64,000 nt of DNA from Bacillota bacterium. GTDB lineage: Bacteria > Bacillota > Clostridia > Acetivibrionales > DSM-1351. The stretch covers positions 25,758 to 89,757 of the forward strand of contig JAEWMS010000084.1 in NCBI GenBank assembly GCA_023393115.1. The letters are read 5' to 3'. The notes under the pieces are model-generated. The model was not told the DNA's origin and searched no databases. It saw nothing but the letters and a program-made list of their open reading frames with translations. The position numbers were made by a program, and so were the translations under genes. Shown here one piece after another: positions 8,429-15,830 of the stretch; positions within the stretch are counted from its first letter, which is position 1; each line of letters begins with the position of its first letter.

Positions 8429-9402
8429 TAGTCTGTCAACACCTTTCCATTTGCCTCGTTAACGGGTAGATTTGTGAAACCCAGTATTTTAGGGTGACGA
8501 AAAACCCCATCATTGGAGAGTTCCTGGAAACCCACCCAGCAGGTTATTGCAGGAACTGTCCAGGTCAGTTCCATTCCCGACTTGCTAACATCTGTAATGG
8601 CCTCCAGCTCAAAGGGACAATCCTCCTGCACAAGATCGTTTTTATACTGCCTGAGAAGCAGCAAATCAGAGCCTTTTAACCCAAGAGAAGCTCTTCCCAT
8701 GTATACAAGCTTTGAACTTTCTCCAGTTCTGACGCCCATCAACAAGGAATTTGGAAGTTTTTCCTTCCATATAATCCCCCCGATTATGCAAAGCATTTTT
8801 TTTGTAAATTTTGTTTTAAACCATTCCTCATGCTTTTTTCCGGGTAGATAAAAACTGTTCAGCTTCTTTGAAACTATGCCCTCCATATTCTTCTGCTTCA
8901 TTAATTCATACAGTTCCTCCCCGTTATCGTAGGCCTGGGATATATAGAAGGTATCACTGGCAGCTACTAAAGGAGATACCACTTCTTCAAGGATCTTCTT
9001 TCTTTCAGACAGAAACTTGTTTGTAAGTAATTGGCCATTGCTCATCAATATATCGAACATCATATACTTAACCGGATAATTTCTAAGATAATACTGAAGA
9101 TTACGTTTACTCTTTACTGTTTCTCTGACCAGAACATTATGAAAACTGGGCTGTCCGGTCGCGTCTAAAACCACAAGCTCTCCGTCAAGAACAACCTGAC
9201 CTGTTCCCAATTCCTTCTCCAGAAGGTCTAGTTCAGGATAAAATTCGGTTCTTTCATTCCCCTTCTTTGTGAATATTCGCATACTCCCGGCTTCGAGATA
9301 AACCATTCCTCTGATCCCGTCCCATTTAATTTCATGGACAAAGTCTTTTCCCTGCTTAACCTGTGGGATGCTGACGGGTTCCATCGGTGTAATCCAGTTC
9401 AT
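8428..9402 (-). CDS. ligD: LigD-type ATP-dependent DNA ligase
   Basis: A 324-residue ATP-dependent ligase that seals ends in non-homologous end joining. The adenylated lysine is K26 in EIKWDGIRG (motif I); LDGELV (motif III), MEGIVSKK (motif IV) and WFKTKFT (motif V) follow, then an OB-fold C terminus. The ATG overlaps the ku stop by four bases (ATGA), and the stop overlaps the POL start, so ku, ligase and POL form a tightly coupled three-gene operon. The protein lacks fused POL and phosphoesterase domains, so the LigD functions are split. Confidence 0.93.
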   Translation of the reverse strand: MNWITPMEPVSIPQVKQGKDFVHEIKWDGIRGMVYLEAGSMRIFTKKGNERTEFYPELDLLEKELGTGQVVLDGELVVLDATGQPSFHNVLVRETVKSKRNLQYYLRNYPVKYMMFDILMSNGQLLTNKFLSERKKILEEVVSPLVAASDTFYISQAYDNGEELYELMKQKNMEGIVSKKLNSFYLPGKKHEEWFKTKFTKKMLCIIGGIIWKEKLPNSLLMGVRTGESSKLVYMGRASLGLKGSDLLLLRQYKNDLVQEDCPFELEAITDVSKSGMELTWTVPAITCWVGFQELSNDGVFRHPKILGFTNLPVNEANGKVLTD

Positions 9403-10259
9403 GATTTAATGGTTTCCTTTATCTTTCCAGTCTTTTTCTTGGTTTTATTCTCTTCTCCTTCTTCATTTTTCTTTCTGCCACCCGATTTATTTTCCTTTGA
9501 TAACTGTATACTTTGTTTCAGAGCCTCCATCAGGCTGACTATATTCTCTTTATCTGCTTCCTTTTTAACAACATAGTCCTTACCCGCAATCTTGGCATTA
9601 ATTTTTTCAAGGAGTCTTTCTCGGTAGGTGTCGCTGTATTTCGACGGTTCAAACGCTGATGTCAGATTATCAATCAGTTGATTAGCCATATCAAGTTCAG
9701 CTTTTGTTGTCTGAAGATTTTCGGGCACACCCGGCACCTGTTTCGAATCCCTAACCTCATCAGGGTAGAAAATAGTTTCCAGGACCAGCACGTTATTGTA
9801 TACTCTTATGACTGCCAGTGATTCACGATCCCTGATGGTTATCTTGGCAACTGCAATTCGCTGTTTTCCGCCGAGTGCTTCCCTCAGAAGTGTATATGCC
9901 TTCCCACCGGTTTCCTGAGGCCCCAGAAAATAGGTCTTGTCAAAATAAATTGGATCAACCTCTTCCAACTTCACAAAATCCAGTATTTCAACTGCTTTTT
10001 CACTTTTGACCTCTATAGAATCAAAATCCTCCTCAGTAAGAATAACGAATTTTCCCGGCTCGTATTCATAGCCTCTAACGATATCCTCAGGTTGAACATC
10101 TTTATTGCAGGCAGGACAGGTCTTTTTATACTTCACCGGAGTATGGCATTCTTTGTGTATATATTTAAACCTTATATCCTTATCCTCTGTTGCTGTGAAC
10201 ATTTTAACCGGAATATTTACCAGTCCGAAGCTTATAGAGCCCTTCCATACTGTATGCAT
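9399..10259 (-). CDS. ku: Ku DNA-end-binding protein
   Basis: A 286-residue bacterial Ku that forms a ring on double-strand DNA ends and recruits LigD. It opens with HTVWKGSISFGLVNIPVKM, a hallmark of the family, and carries a CxxC pair near residues 45-52. The last 30 or so residues are Lys/Glu-rich and probably bind DNA or act as a flexible tail. First gene of the ku-ligase-POL operon, with AAGGAGG just before the ATG. In spore formers such systems often repair breaks in the non-replicating genome; no sporulation promoter was confidently recognised here. Confidence 0.95.
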   Translation of the reverse strand: MHTVWKGSISFGLVNIPVKMFTATEDKDIRFKYIHKECHTPVKYKKTCPACNKDVQPEDIVRGYEYEPGKFVILTEEDFDSIEVKSEKAVEILDFVKLEEVDPIYFDKTYFLGPQETGGKAYTLLREALGGKQRIAVAKITIRDRESLAVIRVYNNVLVLETIFYPDEVRDSKQVPGVPENLQTTKAELDMANQLIDNLTSAFEPSKYSDTYRERLLEKINAKIAGKDYVVKKEADKENIVSLMEALKQSIQLSKENKSGGRKKNEEGEENKTKKKTGKIKETIKS

Positions 10260-10359
10260 ATAACCCTCCTTTTTATTTCTGTCATCAGTATTTTCCGTCT
10301 AAAAAAATTAATTATTCACATTATTATTTAAGACAAGCATTTTATAGAAAGTAAGGGTG

Positions 10360-10368
10360 TGTTATAAT
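10360..10368 (+). promoter_or_regulatory. Extended -10 promoter of the FmdB-type gene
   Basis: TGTTATAAT (TG-N-TATAAT) 30 nt before the ATG at 10399; no clear -35 box. Confidence 0.45.
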
Positions 10369-10398
10369 TTATTAGTTACTTTATGGGAGGTGTTAAAG

Positions 10399-10614
10399 AT
10401 GCCCTTTTATGATCTTAAATGTTCTAAATGCGGAAATGAATTCAATATAATGGCTAAAATGAGCGAACGTGAAAACAATCAGATAAATTGTCCTCATTGC
10501 GGTAACAATAAGCTGGAAACCGTATTCAAGAGTGTGAATATCATACAGTCAAGAAAATCGGATGGTGGGGACTGTCCCAACAGACACGTTTGCGGCGGCT
10601 GCTGCAATCATTAA
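10399..10614 (+). CDS. FmdB-family zinc-ribbon protein
   Basis: A 71-residue protein beginning MPFYDLKCSKCG with a second CPHCG pair, the single zinc ribbon of the FmdB/CxxC_CXXC_SSSS family, followed by a Cys/His-rich tail (CPNRHVCGGCCNH). The family has been proposed to be regulatory, but its function is not established. ATG at 10399 follows GGGAGG with good spacing; an upstream in-frame ATG at 10357 falls on the promoter and is rejected. It diverges from the ku operon and has no downstream partner. Confidence 0.88.
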   Translation: MPFYDLKCSKCGNEFNIMAKMSERENNQINCPHCGNNKLETVFKSVNIIQSRKSDGGDCPNRHVCGGCCNH

Positions 10615-10658
10615 ATAAGGGCCGGGCTACTGGATTTTCCGTGGGAACAAAAACAAAC

Positions 10659-10699
10659 AAGGTATCTTTCAGGATTATTAGTCCATATAAAGATACCTT
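10659..10699 (-). terminator. Hairpin between convergent genes, probable terminator of the GerMN gene
   Basis: AAGGTATCTTT and AAAGATACCTT are perfect 11-bp inverted arms with a 19-nt loop. The minus strand continues into the T-rich TTGTTTGTTTTTG. Confidence 0.55.
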
Positions 10700-10738
10700 G
10701 ATATATCAAGTCAAACACTGAAAAAGCTAAGTTTACAT

Positions 10739-11572
10739 TTATTCCAACAGTTCAGTTTCTGTTTCAACATCAGAGTTTGTTTTCTGATCCTTTTCAGGTT
10801 CTGACTTTAGCTGATTGTCATTTGTTTTGCTATTATTCGGAGTGCTGTTATCTTTGTTAATATTGTCTTTGTTTGTTTTATCTTTGTTTATATTGTCTTT
10901 GTTTATATTGTCTTTGTCCTGGTTGTTTTTGTTTGTGTTATTCTTTGAAGCATTTTCATCAAGCTTAATTATATCCTGCTCTTCAGGTTGAGTTGTGTTC
11001 AGGTAGGCCGATCTGGGGAAGGCTACATCCAGCTGATAGCTGCCTTTGAATTCCTTCCTGACCTTACCTTCAATCTTAAACTGTACTGATTTAATATCTT
11101 TTATTTCTGTCAAAGTGTTTACAACTGAATACAGTGTTAACTGTTCGCTCTTCTTTCCTCCCTTGTGCTTTTCAATAAAGTCTTTTGTGAGGTCCACTGT
11201 TGCAATACCGTCTTTTATTGTAACAGTGGAATTAACCTTGGTCCCTTCTGGTATTGTAGACTGAAGCAAGCTTCCTTTAGCAGGTCCGCTTATTAGCTCT
11301 TTTACAAGAACTGTAGCAACATTTTCTGTTCCCTTTGTCACTTCGGTATTATCGATATATCTGGTTTCTGGTGCCAGCTTGCCCTGTTCATTTATAAAAT
11401 ACAATTTGTACGGAGTTTTTTCCTTCAATTCTCCCGCTTGACTTTCACCAAGAGAAACGCTGCTCGCAGGAGTTAATTCATCAATACCGGAAGTATTGTC
11501 CGCTGACCCGCAGCCGGAAGATAAAGTCATTATAATTACACACACCAAGATTAAACTAAATAATTTTCGCAT
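10739..11572 (-). CDS. GerMN-domain lipoprotein with low-complexity tail
   Basis: A 277-residue exported lipoprotein. The signal peptide ends in the lipobox LSSGC, so Cys21 should be lipidated and anchored on the outer face of the membrane. Residues about 55-185 form one GerMN domain (YKLYFINEQGKLAPETR; VLVKELISGP), found in spore germination/sporulation proteins and other envelope proteins. After about residue 205 the chain is Asn/Lys/Asp-rich with short repeats (INKDN). GerM itself has two GerMN domains, so this is a related single-domain lipoprotein, not GerM. Monocistronic. Confidence 0.85.
   Translation of the reverse strand: MRKLFSLILVCVIIMTLSSGCGSADNTSGIDELTPASSVSLGESQAGELKEKTPYKLYFINEQGKLAPETRYIDNTEVTKGTENVATVLVKELISGPAKGSLLQSTIPEGTKVNSTVTIKDGIATVDLTKDFIEKHKGGKKSEQLTLYSVVNTLTEIKDIKSVQFKIEGKVRKEFKGSYQLDVAFPRSAYLNTTQPEEQDIIKLDENASKNNTNKNNQDKDNINKDNINKDKTNKDNINKDNSTPNNSKTNDNQLKSEPEKDQKTNSDVETETELLE
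10850..10918 (-). repeat. 15-bp in-frame tandem repeats in the GerMN gene
   Basis: ATTGTCTTTGTTTAT units (plus strand) recur head to tail with point changes, encoding INKDN/DKTNK pentapeptides. Because the unit is a multiple of three, copy-number slippage would keep the frame. Confidence 0.8.
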
Positions 11573-11735
11573 CTCGTTGACACCTCACATTAAAATGTAA
11601 TAAGCAAATAATATGAATATTCATCCTTACACAACTATTTCTATGCCCAAGCTTTATTAAGTATTCTAACTTGTCAGATTTTTTTATAACTTTTTAATAC
11701 TTTACTGGCAAGTGTGTTTCAGCTTGACCCGATAC

Positions 11736-11770
11736 AAAAAAAAGTTACTCCCTAAGGAATAACTTTTTCT
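11736..11770 (-). terminator. Intrinsic terminator of the histidine kinase gene
   Basis: AAAAAGTTACTCC and GGAATAACTTTTT pair around CTAA next to the kinase stop; the minus strand ends in eight T residues. Confidence 0.8.
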
Positions 11771-11771
11771 G

Positions 11772-13151
11772 CTAAACACTTACTTTTTCGGTTTTAATCA
11801 CTCGCTCCAACGGAAAAAACAATGACATTGTGGTTCCTTTATTTATCTTACTGTCCACTTTCAAATAACCATTATGAGAATTCATCACTTTATAGCAATA
11901 ACTCAAGCCTAACCCGAAATTATTCTTACCATTTTTGGTGGAATAGAAAGGTGTAAGTACCTTTTCCATTGCCTCCCTCGATATACCGATACCATTGTCC
12001 ACAACCGATATGCAGAATTTTTCATATTTGAAGGCAGAATCCACATAAATCAAACCTTCTTTTTCAATGGCTTCTATGGCATTTATCAACAGATTACGAA
12101 GCACCTCACATATATGTACAGCATCAATCATTAAAGTGACATCATCTTTTATCCTGTTCACGATTTCTATACGCTTTCCGGTTGTCATGGGAAGAACATG
12201 ATTGATAGCCTTATCAACCAGAATTTTTAGCATATACGGTTCCACATCCATTTCCATGGTTCTGAATTTATTGATTCTTTGAGTAAATTCCGTAAGATTC
12301 TTGCAGGACTCCTTTATTACGGTAAGTTTTCTGTCGGTCCCCTGATTGACATTTTCCACCGCCCTTATGGTATCGACGCATAAACTAATAGTCGAAGCCT
12401 CGTTTTTTATCGCATGGGAAACCATACTCATACCGTTTATCATGGTGTCAATGGTCTCACCGAGGTTGAACCTTTCAACTTTAAGTCTGAAACCAAGGAT
12501 TCCATGTCTTATTGCTAGATAAATAAATATTATGAATTGAAACAGTATAATCCAAATATTCAAATACCATACTTCATGATATCCTACAGCTACCGACAAA
12601 TAGCTGGTCCACATAATACTCAGAGTAGTGGGTATCGTAAAGATGCTGGTTATTATTTTATTGTATCTTTTCTGAGAATCATTTTCTTTGATTATACTAA
12701 TGATCAATATGACTATGAATGAAAGAGTATAAACAACTACCCATGAAGCAAGAACTTTGTAATCTGGGTCGAACCCAGGACTTAAAGGATACAGAACATA
12801 CATAATTATGCTGGGAAGTGATAATAACAACATTATGTTTCTTTTGGTGCTTTTTTTAAGGTTAATATCTAAAAAATCAGTAAAATATAAAACAAAACCA
12901 ATTAAAGCATATGTCGCTAAATAATGCTGTAAAACATTAGCTATTCCTTTTCCCAGCTCACAAGCAAAAATAAGTTTGCTATTATTAACACCCCTTACAG
13001 CTGGTATTATATTGTCAGTAAATATAACTGCTACTCCACCAAACCCGTTTAAAAATAAGCAGGCGCTTCCCCACCAGGCCCAAGACGTTTTCGGGTTGGC
13101 ATATATTAGTAGTATTGCAATAAGCCATAATAAAATAAAAATTACAAACAT
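11772..13151 (-). CDS. Orphan membrane sensor histidine kinase
   Basis: A 459-residue kinase. Residues 1-215 hold about seven hydrophobic segments with little extracytoplasmic loop, a 7TM-type sensor. The dimerisation/phosphoacceptor segment reads MVSHAIKNEAST; the HATPase domain follows, with NLLINAIEAIEKEG (N box), VVDNGIGI (G1) and GLGLSYCYK (G2). No response regulator is adjacent, so it is an orphan kinase. Several orphan kinases with membrane-embedded sensors feed Spo0A in spore formers; that role is possible but not shown. The start has AGGAGAG upstream. Confidence 0.85.
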   Translation of the reverse strand: MFVIFILLWLIAILLIYANPKTSWAWWGSACLFLNGFGGVAVIFTDNIIPAVRGVNNSKLIFACELGKGIANVLQHYLATYALIGFVLYFTDFLDINLKKSTKRNIMLLLSLPSIIMYVLYPLSPGFDPDYKVLASWVVVYTLSFIVILIISIIKENDSQKRYNKIITSIFTIPTTLSIMWTSYLSVAVGYHEVWYLNIWIILFQFIIFIYLAIRHGILGFRLKVERFNLGETIDTMINGMSMVSHAIKNEASTISLCVDTIRAVENVNQGTDRKLTVIKESCKNLTEFTQRINKFRTMEMDVEPYMLKILVDKAINHVLPMTTGKRIEIVNRIKDDVTLMIDAVHICEVLRNLLINAIEAIEKEGLIYVDSAFKYEKFCISVVDNGIGISREAMEKVLTPFYSTKNGKNNFGLGLSYCYKVMNSHNGYLKVDSKINKGTTMSLFFPLERVIKTEKVSV

Positions 13152-13332
13152 GACCGCTCTCCTGTAAGGATTTTGAATTGCAGTTTAAAGGTGGTCATAT
13201 TTTAACACAAAAAACGTGTTCCATCAACTTTAGTTGAAATCTACATTTTGAAAAATATTTTTAAATAGGTAACAACTTTTATTTCAATATCATAGTATGC
13301 AATATCTTAAATATTTTATTGGAGGTAAAGTT

Positions 13333-13530
13333 ATGGGATGTTTTGGTGGAAGTAATGGTGGTTTCGGAAGTTCATGGCTAATAATATTAGTCGTAATTTT
13401 CTTCTTAATCTTCTGTAACAATGGATCCGACATATCAGACATATTCAATGACTGCGGATTAGTCTGGATTGCAATAATTCTATTGTTATTATTCCTCTGC
13501 AACAATGACGATTGTAATGAAGATTGCTAA
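13333..13530 (+). CDS. Small Gly/Cys-rich membrane protein
   Basis: A 65-residue protein starting MGCFGGSNGGFGSS, followed by two hydrophobic helices (WLIILVVIFFLIFC and VWIAIILLLLFLC) and a Cys/Asp tail. ATG at 13333 follows TTGGAGG at good spacing; the longer in-frame start at 13297 has no ribosome site. A CATAGTAT sequence 40 nt upstream resembles mother-cell sigma -10 boxes, weakly. A strong terminator follows. No family recognised; the pattern of glycine-rich head and two hydrophobic helices resembles small spore-associated proteins of Firmicutes, but that is only a resemblance. Confidence 0.7.
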   Translation: MGCFGGSNGGFGSSWLIILVVIFFLIFCNNGSDISDIFNDCGLVWIAIILLLLFLCNNDDCNEDC

Positions 13531-13564
13531 TCAAATTAACAGTCGACCATAGGAAAAGTATTTG

Positions 13565-13600
13565 AATAGAAGCTTGGGTTTATATCCAAGCTTCTATTTC
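13565..13600 (+). terminator. Intrinsic terminator after the small membrane protein gene
   Basis: AATAGAAGCTTGG and CCAAGCTTCTATTT pair with a short loop 35 bp past the stop; the arms are nearly perfect. Confidence 0.75.
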
Positions 13601-13685
13601 AAATTAAGAAAATTAGTTTTTACATAAAAAGCTTGTCAGCAAGCATACACTGTAATAGCGACTATAATCTATCGGGGAGGTCAAT

Positions 13686-14003
13686 ATGGGGGAAAATTCA
13701 CTTAGTAAAAAACTGCAGGAACTATTAGCAGATAAAATGGTTCAGAAAAAAGTTAATCAAGCCATAGACATGCTGAAAAAAGATAACAACGACGAATTGG
13801 CAAAGAAATTTGAAAAACTTGATAAAAATGAATTGATGGAAAAAATAAACGAGTTTGATGAGGAAAAGATAAATAATCTAAAGATAGATAAGGAAGAAAT
13901 AAAGAAAAAAATCACAAAAAATGACCTGGAAAAATTAGAGAAAATCCTTGGAAAAGACAGCAAGGATATAATGAAAAAAGTAAATGATTATTTAAATTCA
14001 TAA
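13686..14003 (+). CDS. Small charged helical protein of unknown function
   Basis: A 105-residue soluble protein made almost entirely of Lys, Glu, Asp, Asn, Leu and Ile, predicted all-helical with coiled-coil character and no Cys. GGGGAGG precedes the ATG at good spacing. It is the first of three small genes on the plus strand (13686, 14062, 14496) separated by 58 and 38 bp, likely one transcript. No family recognised. The next protein shares its Lys/Asp-rich, helical N-terminal style, which suggests the set works together in an unknown role, plausibly in the spore or cell envelope. Confidence 0.7.
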   Translation: MGENSLSKKLQELLADKMVQKKVNQAIDMLKKDNNDELAKKFEKLDKNELMEKINEFDEEKINNLKIDKEEIKKKITKNDLEKLEKILGKDSKDIMKKVNDYLNS

Positions 14004-14061
14004 GGTGCATCATGGCAGATCAATTTACATCCCCTGCCAATAAAGGACTTGGAGGCAAAAA

Positions 14062-14457
14062 ATGAGCGACGACATGGGTGATAAGATCAAACAGATAGCA
14101 GATATGCTGGGGCAGAACTCAAATCCTAATATCCCTGACAATGTCAAGGGTTTGCTAAGCATGCTCATGTCCAACAATAATTCCAAAGATGAAGACTCAG
14201 CAGAGGATTCTCCCAAAACCAGGGGTAGTGATAATTCTAGCAACAGTGAAACAGATGAATTTGCAGATATGGCCAGAAAGATGAAGAAAGCCATGGGAAA
14301 GATTAATACCGGAAACGATCCCAGAGTAACTCTTTTAAATGCAATACGGCCCTATCTAAACAAAAACAGGCAGAGAAAACTTCAAACCTGTATAAAGCTT
14401 ATGAGAATCGGCAGCCTTACTCAATTGCTGGACGATTCAGAAGAGCGGCCTGTATAA
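14062..14457 (+). CDS. Conserved clostridial small protein, unknown function
   Basis: A 131-residue soluble protein in three parts: a helical N terminus with DNVKGLLSMLMS, a disordered Ser/Asp/Asn-rich linker (about 35-75), and a basic C-terminal segment (RVTLLNAIRPYLNKNRQRK...LMRIGSLTQLL). That last segment has the look of a small conserved helical domain I recall from clostridial hypothetical proteins next to sporulation genes. GGAGG lies six bases before the ATG. Middle gene of the small-protein run. Function not assigned. Confidence 0.7.
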   Translation: MSDDMGDKIKQIADMLGQNSNPNIPDNVKGLLSMLMSNNNSKDEDSAEDSPKTRGSDNSSNSETDEFADMARKMKKAMGKINTGNDPRVTLLNAIRPYLNKNRQRKLQTCIKLMRIGSLTQLLDDSEERPV

Positions 14458-14495
14458 GGAGCATCCTATGATTAATTGGAATTGGAGTGAATGGA

Positions 14496-14861
14496 ATGGT
14501 TTACAGGAAGCGTCCTTCAAAATCGCGAAAATATAAAAAAGTACATTCCCAGGAAAATCCGCATACAGAGCAGAAGCTTCTTCCACCACAACCTGCTCTT
14601 GTTGAAGAAACCTCACTAACGCAGGCTGCCGAGTCAGCAACCCAAGATAGAAAAAAAAACCAACCTTTTGGTTTTCTTTCCTCACTATTAGGCGGAGACA
14701 AGATCGAAAGAACAGGAGATCCTCTCTTTAGAGTATTTGATTTCGATATTTACCTGGATGATTTGCTTTTAGTTGGACTAATAATCCTTCTTCTTTCAGA
14801 TAAGGTTCAGGATGAGATACTTTTAATTGTCCTAGTCTATTTACTGTTAGATATTTTTTAG
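14496..14861 (+). CDS. Small protein with basic N terminus and C-terminal membrane segment
   Basis: About 121 residues: a basic, Pro/Gln-rich N-terminal half, GFLSSLLGGDK, then an acidic turn (FDFDIYLDDLLLVG) and two closely spaced hydrophobic stretches (LIILLLSDKV; LLIVLVYLLLDIF) reaching the C terminus. This tail is typical of short clostridial membrane proteins. ATG at 14496 has GGAG eight bases upstream; an in-frame GTG at 14487 is the alternative. Its last four bases overlap the end of the oppositely oriented 14858-15745 gene. Function unknown. Confidence 0.65.
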   Translation: MVYRKRPSKSRKYKKVHSQENPHTEQKLLPPQPALVEETSLTQAAESATQDRKKNQPFGFLSSLLGGDKIERTGDPLFRVFDFDIYLDDLLLVGLIILLLSDKVQDEILLIVLVYLLLDIF

Positions 14862-15745
14862 TATTGAATCTTTTTCAGTTTACTACTTTCACTTAGCTTA
14901 TGAAAAGAAGTAAAAACAAAACAGACTGTTACAGCAATAAAGATTGTTTTGAAAACTATATTTACAATAAGCAAAACATTGCTGGTAAGTCCTGAAACCA
15001 CCTGCGCATTTGCCATTGAAAAATTGGCTATAACATATATTGTATCAAACAATACCAGAATAATATCGAAAATTATATACTTGGACAACAATGACCAAAA
15101 GTGCTTGTCAGATACTTTTTTAGCAACCTTAAAATGATTTTTGTTAAAAACAAGGGCAGATGGATACCAGAAAGTGATGTACTGTCTGAAAAATGCAAAG
15201 CTAAAAAATAAAACAATAATTGTTATAACAAATAATAGTACACCTGCTACAACATTCACATCATCATTAAGGGCATTATCGATAAAAATCGCTGCCGGAA
15301 CTGATGCTATTACTACATATATTACAAACAGTATCAACAGGCTTAAAACCCACAAATTCACTGAAACCATTCTAAAAAAATATTTCCTAACGCCGGCCAG
15401 GAATTCACTTCCGGGCTTTTTGGGTTTTCCCTGAACTGCGTTGGTAAGTATATTAAAATAACCTGAAAGTAAAAGGCCGAAAACCAATGCCGCAACAGCC
15501 ACCAGAACAACAAGGGCTATTATTATTTTCACAGCAGTTTGTGGTACAATGGCTGTATCTATTACAAATTGAACAAGATTAACATAATCGTCAAAGGGGC
15601 TTCCCGTTTTAAACATTGTTATACCATAGAAAAGAGTCATCAGTAAATTTTCAATAACACACAGAACTATGCTTGTTATTATTGTCAGAATCAATATTGA
15701 CGGCCTTTTGGCCAGTAAACGGACAGCGTTGTTTATTGTCTCCAT
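14858..15745 (-). CDS. Multipass membrane protein, unknown function
   Basis: A 295-residue protein with about six long hydrophobic helices: near 15-40, 70-100, 130-155, 165-190, 220-245 and 255-280. The GLLLSGYFNILTNAVQGKP segment and FRQYITFWYPSALVF recall integral membrane proteins of the DUF975/glycerophosphoryl-diesterase-membrane-domain type, but I cannot place it firmly. No transporter signature, no signal peptidase site. Upstream it faces tex on the same strand across 85 bp. It is convergent with, and overlaps by four bases, the small-protein gene. Confidence 0.7.
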   Translation of the reverse strand: METINNAVRLLAKRPSILILTIITSIVLCVIENLLMTLFYGITMFKTGSPFDDYVNLVQFVIDTAIVPQTAVKIIIALVVLVAVAALVFGLLLSGYFNILTNAVQGKPKKPGSEFLAGVRKYFFRMVSVNLWVLSLLILFVIYVVIASVPAAIFIDNALNDDVNVVAGVLLFVITIIVLFFSFAFFRQYITFWYPSALVFNKNHFKVAKKVSDKHFWSLLSKYIIFDIILVLFDTIYVIANFSMANAQVVSGLTSNVLLIVNIVFKTIFIAVTVCFVFTSFHKLSESSKLKKIQY

Positions 15746-15830
15746 TTATCGGTACCTTCTTTATTTTTTATGTGAATAAATCATATCATAATTAATAACC
15801 CAAATAAAGTCCGGGTATAATAATTAGTTA

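Noticed and set aside
10850..10918. CRISPR or intergenic repeat array
   Set aside because: The repeats are in frame inside the GerMN lipoprotein gene and encode a low-complexity tail; there are no spacers.
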